Positions 7,851 through 19,462 of a DNA stretch of 64,000 nt are shown here, piece by piece. Numbering within the stretch: the stretch's first letter is position 1; each line of letters starts with the position of its first letter. The stretch is from Opitutaceae bacterium TAV5 (lineage in GTDB: Bacteria > Verrucomicrobiota > Verrucomicrobiia > Opitutales > Opitutaceae). The stretch is taken from the NCBI GenBank assembly GCA_000242935.3, contig CP007053.1, positions 186,001 through 250,000 on the forward strand, in the 5' to 3' direction. The translations under genes were made by a program, and so were the position numbers. Below the pieces are notes generated by a model that saw nothing but the letters and a program-made list of their open reading frames with translations, was not told the origin of the DNA and searched no databases.

Positions 7851-9233
7851 ATGTCCGACATCAATCAGGTCCGCACCGACATCACCGCTCTTCTCGCCCG
7901 CAAGGACGCCACGGCCCTCCGCCAGCTTGCCGCCCGCTGGCTCCCCGCCGACCTCGCCCCGCATCTCTCCGTCCTTCCCGAGCCCCAGCTCGCCGTCCTC
8001 GTCCGTATCGGCCCGCGCGACCTCTCCGCCGCCGTCTTCAGTTACCTCGAACCGGCCGCGCAAAAACGCCTCCTCCGCCTGATCACCCAGGAGCAGGCCG
8101 CCTCTCTCCTCAACGCCCTCCCGCCCGACGACCGCACCGCCTTCCTCCAGGAGCAGCCGCTCGATGTCGCCCTGCAGCTCCTCGCCATGCTGACGCCGGA
8201 AAACCGCGCCGAAGCCGAGGCGCTCATGGCCTACCCCGAGGGCAGCGTCGGCCGCATGATGACGCTCGACTACATCGCCGTGCGCCCCGAGTGGACCGTA
8301 GCCGAATCCCTCGATCACATCCGCGCCCTCGGCTGCGACCGGGAGACCCTCAATATCATCTACGTCGTCGACGCCGCCGGTCACCTCATCGACGATATCC
8401 GCGTCCGCCGTTTCCTCCTCGCGCAACCCGGCCAGCACGTCCGCGACCTGATGGATGGCAACGTTGTCCGTCTCTCTGCCGCCGATACCCGCGAACACGC
8501 TCTCGATCTCGTCCGCAAGCTCGACCGCGTCGCCCTGCCTGTGACCGACGACGCCGGCCGGCTCATCGGCATCGTCACCGTGGACGACATCCTCGACGTC
8601 GCCGAAGCCGAAGCCACCGAAGACATCCACAAACTCGGCGGCAGCGAGGCACTCGACGAACCGTATATCTCGATCGCCCTCGGCAAGATGATCCGCAAGC
8701 GCGCCGGCTGGCTCGTCGTCCTCTTCCTCGGCGAAATGCTCACCGCCACCGCCATGGGATTTTTCGAGGAGGAAATCGCCAAGGCCGTGGTCCTCGCGCT
8801 CTTCGTGCCCCTCGTCATTTCCTCCGGCGGCAACGCCGGTTCGCAGGCTGCCACCCTCGTCATCCGCGCGCTCGCGCTCGGCGAATTTCGCCTGCGCGAC
8901 TGGTGGCGCGTCATGCACCGCGAACTCTTCGCGGGTCTCGCGCTCGGCGCCATCCTCGGCACGGTCGGCTTCCTGCGCATCGCCGTGTGGGCGCAATTTT
9001 CCAGCATCTACGGTCCGCACTGGCTCCTCATCGGCGGCGCGGTCGGAGCCTCCCTCGTCGGCATCGTCCTGTGGGGTTCGCTCGTCGGTTCGATGCTTCC
9101 GCTCCTGCTGAAGCGCCTCGGCTTCGATCCGGCGACCTCGAGCGCCCCGTTCGTCGCCACGCTCGTCGACGTCACCGGGCTGATCATCTACTTCAGCGTC
9201 GCCTGGCTGTTTCTCGACGGCACGCTGCTCTGA
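7851..9233 (+). CDS. mgtE: Magnesium transporter MgtE
   Basis: 460 residues, normal MgtE length. An N-terminal superhelical domain (residues 1-130, repeated LxxLPxxDRxAxL pattern) is followed by two CBS domains (about 135-260, PEWTVAESLDHIR and LPVTDDAGRLIGIVTVDDIL) and a membrane domain of five helices from about 285. That domain contains the conserved pore segment VPLVISSGGNAGSQAATLVIRA. MgtE is a homodimeric inner-membrane Mg2+ channel gated by Mg2+ binding to the cytosolic domains. It stands alone between nth and the thiamine operon; no Mg2+-sensing leader RNA is apparent upstream. Confidence 0.95.
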   Translation: MSDINQVRTDITALLARKDATALRQLAARWLPADLAPHLSVLPEPQLAVLVRIGPRDLSAAVFSYLEPAAQKRLLRLITQEQAASLLNALPPDDRTAFLQEQPLDVALQLLAMLTPENRAEAEALMAYPEGSVGRMMTLDYIAVRPEWTVAESLDHIRALGCDRETLNIIYVVDAAGHLIDDIRVRRFLLAQPGQHVRDLMDGNVVRLSAADTREHALDLVRKLDRVALPVTDDAGRLIGIVTVDDILDVAEAEATEDIHKLGGSEALDEPYISIALGKMIRKRAGWLVVLFLGEMLTATAMGFFEEEIAKAVVLALFVPLVISSGGNAGSQAATLVIRALALGEFRLRDWWRVMHRELFAGLALGAILGTVGFLRIAVWAQFSSIYGPHWLLIGGAVGASLVGIVLWGSLVGSMLPLLLKRLGFDPATSSAPFVATLVDVTGLIIYFSVAWLFLDGTLL

Positions 9234-9344
9234 TCCCGCAGGCAGCCGCGCCCGCCCGTCCATGCATTCGGCGCACACCCCGCCGGCCGGCTTGACATCG
9301 CCGCCCTGCCGGCCTTCCGTGCGTCTTCACCAATTTGTTTAGGC

Positions 9345-11533
<2,189 letters not shown>

Positions 11534-11551
11534 ACGCCAAACCCTTCTGCC

Positions 11552-11755
11552 ATGACCATCCTTCTCAACGACCAGCCGCATGCCGCCGCCGACGCCGCCA
11601 CGCTGGCCGCCCTCCTCGCCGAGCGCGGCCAGGCCGACCGCAAAGGCATCGCGGTGGCGGTCAACGACACCGTCATCCCGCGCGCCGCCTGGCCGGCACA
11701 CACCCTCCGCGACAACGACCGCGTCCTCATCATCCAGGCCACGCAAGGCGGCTGA
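11552..11755 (+). CDS. thiS: Sulfur carrier protein ThiS
   Basis: 67 residues, ubiquitin-like beta-grasp fold, ending with the required Gly-Gly (IIQATQGG). The C-terminal glycine is adenylated and thiocarboxylated, then donates sulphur for the thiazole ring made by ThiG. It follows thiC by 18 bases. The activating enzyme ThiF is not in this operon; the ThiF/MoeB-rhodanese protein at 34829 may serve it. Confidence 0.93.
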   Translation: MTILLNDQPHAAADAATLAALLAERGQADRKGIAVAVNDTVIPRAAWPAHTLRDNDRVLIIQATQGG

Positions 11756-11756
11756 C

Positions 11757-11790
11757 GGAGCGGCCGGCGTCCCCGCCGCCGGACGCGGCT
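11757..11790. repeat. REP-like palindrome, family A, single copy
   Basis: GGAGCGGC(C/G)GGCGTCC followed by CCGCCGCCGGACGCG, able to fold as a GC-rich hairpin. It fills most of the thiS-thiE gap. The same sequence occurs as an inverted pair between nifH and nifD (44001-44101). Confidence 0.6.
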
Positions 11791-11812
11791 CCGCCGCGCC
11801 CTCCTGCATGCA

Positions 11813-13324
11813 ATGACCCACCCATCTGCCACGCCCTTCCGCCTCGTCGCCCTTTCTCCCGAAGACGACCATCCGCACGAACTCGCCACGCTCCCCGCGC
11901 TCTTCGCCGCCGGCCTCACCCGCTACCACCTCCGCAAACCCGGCTGGACCCGCGCCCGCCTTGCCGCCCACCTCGACGCCATCCCCGCCGAGTACCACCC
12001 CCACCTCGTCCTCCATACTCACCACGACCTCGCCGCCGACTACGCCATCGGCGGCCTCCACGACCGCCAAAGTGGCGCGGGCGTCCCGCCCGCAATCCGG
12101 AGGCTAGAAGGCAGAAGCCAGAGGCCAGACAACCGGCAGGCGAAACCTGTCTTCTATCCTCTGGTCTCTGGCCTCTGTTCTGCGGGCGTCCCGCCCGCCT
12201 CCGGGTGGCATGGGCTTCCAGCCCATGACGTACCACGGGCTTCCAGCCCGTGTGACGACGCTCCGCGTCGCTCCCCTTCCCCCCCCGCCCGCCTTCTCCG
12301 TTCCCGCCCTCTCCATACCCTCGCCGAACTCCGCGCCACCCTCACCCCGTATCCACCCGCTTACGACACGCTCTTTCTCTCCCCTATTTTCCCCTCCCTC
12401 TCCAAACCCGGCCACACCCCCTCACCGACCACCCTCCCGTACGCCGGCCTCTCTGCCCTCCTCCAATCCCGCCCCCGTCCGCGCCACCCCGAAGTCCTCG
12501 CCCTCGGTGGCATCACCCCCGACCGCCTCGCCACGGTCGCCGCCCTCGGTTTCGATGGCGCCGCCATCCTCGGCGCCCTCTGGCAATCCCCCGATCCCCT
12601 CGCCACGTGGCACGCCTTCCGATCTGAAATTTCAAATCTGCAATCCCGGATTATTCCTCCTCCCTTCTCTCCATCCCCGCCCCTTCCCCCCCCTTTTCTC
12701 ATCGCTATCACTCACGACCACCATCCGTTCGGCGACCACCCCGCCCAAGCCCGCGCCCTCTGCGCCGCCGGAGCCAGACACATCCAGCTCCGGACAAAAG
12801 ACGCCCCTCCCGACCGCTGGCTCGCGCTCGCCCGCGAAGTCACCGCCATCTGCCACGCGCACGACGCCCTCTGCATCATCAACGACAACCCCGAAATCGC
12901 CCGCGACTCCGGAGCCGACGGCGTCCACCTCGGCACGCAGGACGCCCCCTGGTCCGACGCCCGCCGCCTCCTCGGCCCCCGCACCCTCATCGGCGGCACC
13001 GTCAACAACGCCGATCACGCCCGTGCCGCCGCCACCGCCCACGCCGCCGGCGACCTCGACTACATCGGCATCGGCCCCCTCCGCCACACCACCACCAAAC
13101 AGAAACTCGCCCCCGTCCTCGGCCTCGAGGGCATCCGCGATCTCTTCGCCCTCCTCCCGCCCGCACTCCCGTCTTTCGTTATCGGCGGCGTCCTCCCCGC
13201 CGACCTCCCCGCCATCCGCGCCCTCGATGCCGCCGGCGCCGCCGTCTCCGGCGCCCTGCTCAACGCCCCCGACCTCCCCGCCCGCCACCACGAATTCCTC
13301 ACCGCCTGGTCCTCCCGCCCATAA
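11813..13324 (+). CDS. thiE: TenI-like/ThiE fusion (thiamine phosphate synthase)
   Basis: 503 residues holding two TIM-barrel domains of the same superfamily. Residues 1 to about 285 are TenI-like (thiazole tautomerase type: [45 protein letters not shown]). Residues about 300-503 are ThiE, which joins HMP-PP to thiazole phosphate: [56 protein letters not shown]. The TenI half is interrupted between GLHD and [14 protein letters not shown] by about 65 residues encoded by a REP-like element (12072-12252) that keeps the frame. The ThiE half looks intact; activity of the TenI half is uncertain. Confidence 0.88.
   Translation: MTHPSATPFRLVALSPEDDHPHELATLPALFAAGLTRYHLRKPGWTRARLAAHLDAIPAEYHPHLVLHTHHDLAADYAIGGLHDRQSGAGVPPAIRRLEGRSQRPDNRQAKPVFYPLVSGLCSAGVPPASGWHGLPAHDVPRASSPCDDAPRRSPSPPARLLRSRPLHTLAELRATLTPYPPAYDTLFLSPIFPSLSKPGHTPSPTTLPYAGLSALLQSRPRPRHPEVLALGGITPDRLATVAALGFDGAAILGALWQSPDPLATWHAFRSEISNLQSRIIPPPFSPSPPLPPPFLIAITHDHHPFGDHPAQARALCAAGARHIQLRTKDAPPDRWLALAREVTAICHAHDALCIINDNPEIARDSGADGVHLGTQDAPWSDARRLLGPRTLIGGTVNNADHARAAATAHAAGDLDYIGIGPLRHTTTKQKLAPVLGLEGIRDLFALLPPALPSFVIGGVLPADLPAIRALDAAGAAVSGALLNAPDLPARHHEFLTAWSSRP
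12072..12252. repeat. REP-like element inside the tenI-thiE reading frame
   Basis: Contains four GC-rich hairpins: GCGGGCG-tcc-CGCCCGC at 12077-12093 and again at 12182-12198, CATGGGC-ttcca-GCCCATG at 12209-12227 and CACGGGC-ttcca-GCCCGTG at 12234-12252. The middle (roughly 12105-12180) is itself an imperfect inverted repeat (GCAGAAGCCAGAGGCCAGAC against GTCTCTGGCCTCTGTTCTGC). It is translated in frame, adding a Gly/Pro/Ala-rich insert that has no counterpart in the TenI family. Confidence 0.8.
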
Positions 13325-13376
13325 GTCCCATCCCTCCCGTTCCTCCCATATCTCCCATCCCTTCCGTCCTCCCATC

Positions 13377-14162
13377 ATGATCCCTCCACTCACCATCGCC
13401 GGCACCACCCTCCGCTCCCGCCTCTTCCTCGGCACGGGCAAATACAGCTCGCCCGCCGTCATGGCCGCCAGCCTGGCCGCCGCCGATGCCGAACTCGTCA
13501 CCGTCGCCCTGCGCCGCGTCCGCACCGACTCCGTTTCCTCCGACGACATCCTCTCCCACCTCGATCGCACCCGTCACCGCCTCCTCCCCAACACCTCCGG
13601 AGTCCGCGACGCCAAGGAAGCCATCCTCGCCGCCGAACTCGCCCGCGAGGCCCTCGAAACCAACTGGCTCAAGCTCGAAATCCACCCCGATCCCAAATAC
13701 CTCATGCCCGATCCGGTCGAGACGCTCACCGCCACCCGCGAACTCGTGAAACGCGGCTTCATTGTCCTCCCCTACATCCACGCCGATCCCGTCGTCTGCA
13801 AACAACTCGAGGAAGCCGGAGCCGCCGCCGTCATGCCCCTGGCCGCGCCCATCGGCAGCAACCGCGGCCTCGAGGCGAAAATCTTTCTCGAAATCATCAT
13901 CGCCCAGTCGCGCATCCCCGTCGTCATCGACGCCGGCCTCGGCGCCCCCTCGCACGCCGCCGCCGCCCTCGAACTCGGCGCCGACGCCGTCCTCGTCAAC
14001 ACGGCCATCGCTGCCGCTCCCGATCCCGTCGCCATGGGCCGCGCCTTCCGCCTCGCCGTCGAAGCCGGCGCCCTCGCCCGCCATACCGGCCTCGCCTCCA
14101 CCGCCACCGCCCCTGAAGCCGCCGCCACCTCTCCCCTCACCTCCTTCCTCTCCACTCCATAA
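13377..14162 (+). CDS. thiG: Thiazole synthase ThiG
   Basis: 261 residues. It builds the thiazole phosphate from deoxyxylulose phosphate, dehydroglycine and ThiS thiocarboxylate. Typical blocks: [10 protein letters not shown] at the N-terminus, the Schiff-base Lys in [32 protein letters not shown] and the phosphate-binding [32 protein letters not shown]. The frame is open far upstream through thiE, but family alignment fixes the start at 13377. Ends 66 bases before thiH. Confidence 0.96.
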   Translation: MIPPLTIAGTTLRSRLFLGTGKYSSPAVMAASLAAADAELVTVALRRVRTDSVSSDDILSHLDRTRHRLLPNTSGVRDAKEAILAAELAREALETNWLKLEIHPDPKYLMPDPVETLTATRELVKRGFIVLPYIHADPVVCKQLEEAGAAAVMPLAAPIGSNRGLEAKIFLEIIIAQSRIPVVIDAGLGAPSHAAAALELGADAVLVNTAIAAAPDPVAMGRAFRLAVEAGALARHTGLASTATAPEAAATSPLTSFLSTP

Positions 14163-14176
14163 GCCCCATAAGCCTC

Positions 14177-14196
14177 ATGTGCCCCATGGGGCACAT
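14177..14196. repeat. 20-bp perfect palindrome between thiG and thiH
   Basis: ATGTGCCCCATGGGGCACAT is a perfect palindrome in the short thiG-thiH spacer, where it could form a hairpin in the operon mRNA just ahead of thiH. No T tract follows. The surrounding CCCATAAG-type short repeats also occur in the thiE-thiG spacer. Confidence 0.6.
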
Positions 14197-14227
14197 AAAA
14201 ACACCACGCCACTCCCCCCTCCCTCCC

Positions 14228-15421
14228 ATGCCAGCCACCACCACGCCCCCCTTCACCGCCCTCTGGCGCCAGCACGACTTCGCCGACACCGCAGCCCGTA
14301 TCCGTTCCGCCACCACCGCCGACGTCGAGCGGGCTCTCGCCCGCGCCGCCCGCTCCACGCCCTCCAGCGCCACCGCGCTCACGCCCGACGATCTCGCCGC
14401 CCTGCTTTCACCCGCCGCCGCCCCCTTTCTCGAACACATGGCCCGCCTCGCCAACCGCGCCACCCTCGCCCGGTTCGGACGCACCATGCAGATCTTTGCG
14501 CCCTTTTACCTCACCAATGCCTGCGTCAACATCTGCACCTACTGCGGTTTCAGCGCCCAGAACAAAATCCCGAGAAAAATTCTCAACGACGCCGAAATCC
14601 TCGCCGACACCGCCGTCCTCAAACGCCTCGGTATCGATCACGTCCTCTTCGTCACCGGCGAAACCACGCGCGTCGGCCGCGCGTATTTCAGCAACGCGAT
14701 CCGCCTGCTCCGTCCGCACTTCTCCAGCATCTCGATGGAAGTGCAGCCCATGACGACCGACGACTACGCGTCCCTCGCCTCCGACGGCCTCAGCGCCGTG
14801 ATCGTTTTTCAGGAAACCTACGACCCGTCCACCTATGCCCGCCACCACCTGCGCGGTCCCAAGGCCGACATGGTCAACCGTCTCGAAACGCCCGACCGCC
14901 TCGGCCAGGCCGGACTCAAAAAAATCGGCCTCGGCGCCCTCTACGGCCTTTCCGACTGGCGGGCCGAAGCCTGGTTTCTCGGACAACACCTCCGCCACCT
15001 CGAACGCACGTACTGGCGCACAAAATACAGCATCTCCTTTCCCCGCCTCCGTCCCCACGCCGGCCAGGAAATCGAGGTCACCCCCTTCGACGAACGTGAC
15101 CTTGTCCAGACCATTTGCGCCTTCCGTCTCTGGAGCCACGAAGTCGAGCTTGTCCTTTCCACCCGCGAAAGCCCCCGTTTCCGCGACCACGCCATCCACC
15201 TCGGCATCACCAGCATGAGCGCCGGAGCCAAAACCAACCCCGGCGGCTACTCCGCCGAGCCCGAATCCCTCGAACAGTTCGCAATCAACGACGACCGCAG
15301 CCCCGCCGAAATCGAAGCCGCCCTCCGCGCCCGGAATTACGAACCCGTCTGGAAAGACTGGGACTCCACCTACGACGGCGCTCGCCCCGCAAAAACGTCC
15401 GAACGCGAACCGGTTCACTGA
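14228..15421 (+). CDS. thiH: 2-iminoacetate synthase ThiH
   Basis: 397 residues. A radical-SAM enzyme that cleaves tyrosine to dehydroglycine for ThiG. The cluster motif is C-X3-C-X2-C in NACVNICTYCGF (about residue 98). Downstream blocks typical of ThiH include VTGETTRVGRAYF, SMEVQPMTTDDYASL, VFQETYDPSTYA and ITSMSAGAKTNPGGY. The ATG at 14228 is chosen because the in-frame upstream ATG lies inside the palindrome at 14177. Last gene of the thiamine operon; this anaerobic route (ThiH, not ThiO) fits an oxygen-poor habitat. Confidence 0.96.
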   Translation: MPATTTPPFTALWRQHDFADTAARIRSATTADVERALARAARSTPSSATALTPDDLAALLSPAAAPFLEHMARLANRATLARFGRTMQIFAPFYLTNACVNICTYCGFSAQNKIPRKILNDAEILADTAVLKRLGIDHVLFVTGETTRVGRAYFSNAIRLLRPHFSSISMEVQPMTTDDYASLASDGLSAVIVFQETYDPSTYARHHLRGPKADMVNRLETPDRLGQAGLKKIGLGALYGLSDWRAEAWFLGQHLRHLERTYWRTKYSISFPRLRPHAGQEIEVTPFDERDLVQTICAFRLWSHEVELVLSTRESPRFRDHAIHLGITSMSAGAKTNPGGYSAEPESLEQFAINDDRSPAEIEAALRARNYEPVWKDWDSTYDGARPAKTSEREPVH

Positions 15422-15477
15422 TGTCGTAATCGGCACGACAAAACCGGACACCCAAGCCGGCCAGCGCCTCCGGCATC

Positions 15478-15741
15478 TCATTCATGACTTGTCTTCCATG
15501 CCGGCATTGTGTGCCCCGGCGCAGCATGTGAACCCGCCTGCGTAGTCGTCAGGCCGGGCGCGGTCCGCACGGTGGCCTGGGAGATTCCCGGCGCCTGCAT
15601 CAGAAGCGTCTCCGGGGGCAGTTTTTCGACCGATGGCGGGGCGGAGCGAATCGCCTGCCGGAGCGCATCGCGAAGCTGAAGGTGGAGCGGGATGCCGCTT
15701 TCGTGATCGAGAACGATGGCACGCAGCCCGGATTCCCCCAT
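15478..15741 (-). pseudogene. Degraded GntR-family regulator fragment
   Basis: A short minus-strand frame whose N-terminal 60 residues look like the start of a GntR winged-helix: GIPLHLQLRDALRQAI, then a degenerate EKLPPETLLMQAPGISQATVRTA in place of the usual LPPERELAxxLGVSRxTVR. The wing and the effector domain are missing and the remaining residues are unrelated. I read it as a decayed remnant. The bases from 15742 to 15900 show nothing I can support. Confidence 0.5.
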
Positions 15742-15900
15742 CCGGTGGCGGCAGATGGCAGCGTCATATCCAACGGAGTGGAGACAACCTTACACATCTC
15801 AAGCAATGCGCCGGCCTGGCGCATGCATCACCGCAACCGGAAGGAGTGTATTCTCCAATACATATTGCCTTGAAGATCATGATCACGGCCCGGATGCGGA

Positions 15901-18555
15901 TCACTCTGTCCTGCGCTGCTGGCAGGAGAACACCTGCCAGAGGGCGGGAGCTTTCTGCTCTCCGAGACCGTCAGAGAGCTTGACCCATTGCTTGCGACCT
16001 TGCCCGTCGTTGTCATTGACGACAAGGCCGAGCCGGATGCCTCCGGAGAAAGGACCGTTGGGGCTTCCCAATGCGCGCCAGGGGAGCTGGAGCCGGTAGG
16101 TGGTGGTGGCGTCGGCTTCGTTGCGAACGACTTCCCGCGGGATGGAGGAATCAAGACGGCCGAGGGGAAGCAGGCAGTCGGCCGTCCGCGCGAAGACCCA
16201 GCCCCCGACCTCCCCGCCGTTGTCGCGGGCGAGGCCGACCTCGATATAATCCGCATCCGTATCTTTCAACTGGATGCCAACCTGAAGGCTGTCCGCATCC
16301 CAAAGCCGGCCGCGGAGGTCGGTCTGGTGGTGGACGTCGTCGCGGGCGACGACCTCGATGAAGAGAGAATCGTCGTCGGTGGCGATGCGAACGACCGCGC
16401 TCAGGTCGTCGGGACCGTGCCAATGCATGGCGGGAAGGGGCTCGGCAGAGTAGAGATTATGGATGTTGTCGCGATGATCCAGCGTGGCGACGGACGGGAG
16501 ACCGGCGAGGGTCTTCCAGGGAGTATCAGATCGGGGAAGCTGCGGAACGAGCCTGGCAAGAGTGACCGGAATGCGGGCCGGCAAGTCGAGCCCCGCTTCG
16601 GCTATCGAAAGGCGAAGGTCGATGCGCACCGCCGCTTCCGGGAGGGTTGATTCAGACGTATCGGGCAGCGAGCGGAGGAGCACAGTGAGCTGGACGCGAC
16701 CGGAAGGCGGGAGAAGGAATTGCTCCGATTGAGGTTGGAGGGTAATCCGGGAGTCATTGGTGGAAAGGGCGAGCGCGGCGGTCGCCGGTCGGTCGAGAGG
16801 ATTGTTGACGGCGAGGATGAGCGGCGTGTCTTCGCCTGGCACGAGCACTACGAGAGGAGGTGTTTCGAGAAGCGGCTTCAGGGCAAGCTGAGGCTCGTGG
16901 CCTGAGGAAGACTGAAGGCGGATATAAACCGGTTCCCCGGAAAGGGAAAAGACGGCGCCGTTGCGGGCAAGGGATGCCGGCACAGGATTCCCCATGATAT
17001 CAACAATACCGCGAACGGATGTTTCCGACCCGACTCCGATCCATACGGGAGCCTGCCGGGCGGCGCCCTCCTGCCAAAGGACAAGGGTATGCTGAACGGA
17101 TGCCTTTCTCTCGGGAAATTCATAGAGGTGAGCCCAGGTCCCGGGAGGCAGGCTTCCCCCGGACATCGAACGCAGATAGCGAGCGTCGCCAAGTTCCCGA
17201 ACAAGGTTCTGGTAAGCGGACCAGGCGGGCTTGGGATCGCCGCCGTGGCGGGTTAATCCGAAATGGTGTTCCGAGTTCCTGGGATCGGTGCCATCGTCAT
17301 GGAGATTGTACCAGAAATAGGCGGTGATACCGCGGGCGGGAGCAGTGGCGATTTTCTTGACGAGGGTGAGGGCTTGCTCGCGTTCGCCGCCGGCCAGAAG
17401 GGTGTGATAGCCACCTTCGTTGATCCAGAGGGGAACGCCTGGACGAAGGGCGGCGAGGAGGGGATCAACTCTCGCCCGGCGAGCGAGGAATTGGGAAAAG
17501 GTGTGATAATCGTGATAGGCAAGGACGTCCCAGTGGGCCTTGTCGGCGGTAGAGATGAATTCCTGGAGAAAGTCGGGGTTGGGTTGGCGGCTGCCCATAG
17601 CGAAGCCGCCGTTGAGGACGCGGGCATCGGGGGAAATTTCCCGGATGAGGGCGGAAGTCGTATCGAAAAGCCCGGTGTATTGGGCAGTCGGGGAACGCCA
17701 GAAGCTGATGTCGGGCTCATTCCAGATTTCCCAGTGGCGGGCGCGATCTCCGTAGCGCTCCACCACCGCACGGACATAGGTGTGCCAAGGCGCAAGGCGT
17801 GGCGCCACCTTGTTCCAGTCTTTCCAATCCCTGGATTCGGTATTCCCTGTGGATGCCCACCGGGGAGAATAGGCAAGGATGGGCTGGATCTCGATGCCAA
17901 GCGGCGCAAGCGCATCAATGACGCGATCTGCGGCCTGCCAGCGCCATTGACCCTCCTCAGGCTGGGTGCTTTCCCATAAGGCGAGCTCCGTGCGGAGGAT
18001 GTCGACGCCCAGATGGCCGGCGAGGGCGGTCATCTTGTCGAAGAGAGGGGTATTGAGATGGCGGCGGAGATTCTGGCAGATTCCGTAGCGAAAATAGCGA
18101 GCGGCGCCACGAGTCACGGTTCCCACCGAGAAGGTGCGGACTTGGCGTTCAAGAAGAGCCCCCCCTGAATCGCGTAATTCGAAGGTCATCTCATGCCAGC
18201 CAAGAGCGGCAGGCATGTATTCGATGGCGACTACGACATTGTCGCCAGGTGGGACCGCAACAGACTGTTCTCCAGATGCCCCGGGAGAGGGAGCACCGTG
18301 TGTTTTCTCCCATGTCGAAACGGCCCAGGCCAGGCGGGCGTCAGCGAGGGGAAGAGTCGTGGATGGATTGACCACAGTCAGATGCCACTTGAGCAGCTCC
18401 CCCGGAGGATAAACCTCGGCCTGCTGACCGGTGCGAATTCTCCGGATGAAGGCGGGAGAGTCGGCTCCACGTGCATCCGGGATTTCGATACTCAGGAAAA
18501 TCGAGGCGAGAGCGGCCAGCAGGGCGCAGCGATGAAGAAGGCGGACGTGGTTCAC
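15901..18555 (-). CDS. Secreted GH-A clan glycoside hydrolase with CBM9-like C-terminus
   Basis: 884 residues. A signal peptide (RCALLAALASIFLSIEIPDARG) is followed by a beta-sandwich (about 35-145). A TIM barrel from about 155 to 470 carries acid/base Glu in HWEIWNEPDISFW and a candidate nucleophile in PLWINEGGYHT, the GH39/GH5-like pattern. An Ig-like region follows. The last 190 residues (VATLDHRDNIHN, FIEVVARDDVHHQ, DADSLQVGIQ, WVKLSDGLG) resemble a family 9 carbohydrate-binding module. The start overlaps the laminin-G-like gene by 4 bases, the last gene of the first carbohydrate module. The substrate cannot be read from sequence. Confidence 0.8.
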   Translation of the reverse strand: MNHVRLLHRCALLAALASIFLSIEIPDARGADSPAFIRRIRTGQQAEVYPPGELLKWHLTVVNPSTTLPLADARLAWAVSTWEKTHGAPSPGASGEQSVAVPPGDNVVVAIEYMPAALGWHEMTFELRDSGGALLERQVRTFSVGTVTRGAARYFRYGICQNLRRHLNTPLFDKMTALAGHLGVDILRTELALWESTQPEEGQWRWQAADRVIDALAPLGIEIQPILAYSPRWASTGNTESRDWKDWNKVAPRLAPWHTYVRAVVERYGDRARHWEIWNEPDISFWRSPTAQYTGLFDTTSALIREISPDARVLNGGFAMGSRQPNPDFLQEFISTADKAHWDVLAYHDYHTFSQFLARRARVDPLLAALRPGVPLWINEGGYHTLLAGGEREQALTLVKKIATAPARGITAYFWYNLHDDGTDPRNSEHHFGLTRHGGDPKPAWSAYQNLVRELGDARYLRSMSGGSLPPGTWAHLYEFPERKASVQHTLVLWQEGAARQAPVWIGVGSETSVRGIVDIMGNPVPASLARNGAVFSLSGEPVYIRLQSSSGHEPQLALKPLLETPPLVVLVPGEDTPLILAVNNPLDRPATAALALSTNDSRITLQPQSEQFLLPPSGRVQLTVLLRSLPDTSESTLPEAAVRIDLRLSIAEAGLDLPARIPVTLARLVPQLPRSDTPWKTLAGLPSVATLDHRDNIHNLYSAEPLPAMHWHGPDDLSAVVRIATDDDSLFIEVVARDDVHHQTDLRGRLWDADSLQVGIQLKDTDADYIEVGLARDNGGEVGGWVFARTADCLLPLGRLDSSIPREVVRNEADATTTYRLQLPWRALGSPNGPFSGGIRLGLVVNDNDGQGRKQWVKLSDGLGEQKAPALWQVFSCQQRRTE

Positions 18556-19265
18556 GGAGCAGAAGTGGCGGAGACTTCGATGTTATCAAGGTAGAGCACG
18601 GCGGCGCCCATGCGGTCCACCGGAGCATAGTCTGCAACCGTGGAGAAGCGGTCGATGGTCTTGGGTGATGTCTCGAGCCAGGAAATCGCATTGACGGCCT
18701 TTTTTCCGTCAATCCAGACGTCGAGGGTACGAGCACCGGGATCGAGGGTCACCTTAATGGAATGCCAAACGCCAACGGTGTAAGTACCGATGCGAATCCG
18801 GGAAGCGTCCCCCTTGTCTGCATGAAGAATGATCGCTCCGTCAGCGAGCAGAAGGGCCGCTGTCGAGTTTTTCCAATTACTGCCGAGAAAGTGGATCGCG
18901 AGGAAAGGTTTTTCCACCGGGACAAGAAAATCCCATGCAAGAGTGAGGATTCCCGACTGAGGAGCCTTGTCTTCCCAGCGGAATTGAAGGCTGGGCGCCT
19001 TGTTTTTATCGGAAGCGCTATCGTAAAAAGCGACAGCATTGAGGTGATCCTTCCCGGAGGCCGCCGATTCGGGATATTGGTCGGTGACTCCGATCCAGCC
19101 GAACTGACGCGACGGCCCTTGCCAGGGAACGATATGCGTATAACGTCCGGGAGCGATGCGTCCGGTGGGAATGCTTTCGAAGTTTTCCTTGATAAGGATT
19201 TCGCTGGCGGAAACCGCGAAAGGAAGCAGAAGGGCTGCGAGCGCGAGGAGCGTTTTGCTTGTCAT
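18552..19265 (-). CDS. Secreted laminin-G/concanavalin-like protein
   Basis: About 237 residues from MTSKTLLALAALLLPFAVSASE, a clear signal peptide; the start at 19265 is chosen over in-frame ATGs upstream because it gives this leader. The mature part is beta-rich: NFESIPTGRIAPG, then LQFRWEDKAPQSGILTLAW, HSIKVTLDPGARTLDVWIDG and LYLDNIEVSA at the end. This is the jelly-roll pattern of laminin-G/DUF1080-like domains that bind or process glycans. No catalytic residues can be named. It overlaps the glycosidase that follows by 4 bases and probably works with it outside the cytoplasm. Confidence 0.66.
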   Translation of the reverse strand: MTSKTLLALAALLLPFAVSASEILIKENFESIPTGRIAPGRYTHIVPWQGPSRQFGWIGVTDQYPESAASGKDHLNAVAFYDSASDKNKAPSLQFRWEDKAPQSGILTLAWDFLVPVEKPFLAIHFLGSNWKNSTAALLLADGAIILHADKGDASRIRIGTYTVGVWHSIKVTLDPGARTLDVWIDGKKAVNAISWLETSPKTIDRFSTVADYAPVDRMGAAVLYLDNIEVSATSAP

Positions 19266-19462
19266 TGCTTGATGGTGTGAGATGGGAACTGAATGCATGT
19301 TTCCTGGGTAAGAATGCCTTGAGTGAAGGGCTTCAACTTTCAACCAGGGCACCAATCTCATGTGAATGAGATCCGAGTGGTCTGCCGCCTTGAGGGGAAC
19401 TGCACCGCGTCATTGGAGTATCAAAAGCAACAGATATGGTCTTGTTGGTTTCAAACCTTGGA

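Noticed and set aside
12072-12252. Possible CRISPR array
   Set aside because: The repeats are palindromes of several types with irregular spacing, in a reading frame, and no cas genes are near.
13325-13376. Short CCCATCCCTCCC-type repeats in the thi spacers
   Set aside because: Simple pyrimidine-rich sequence without defined unit length or symmetry; only the perfect palindrome at 14177 was kept.
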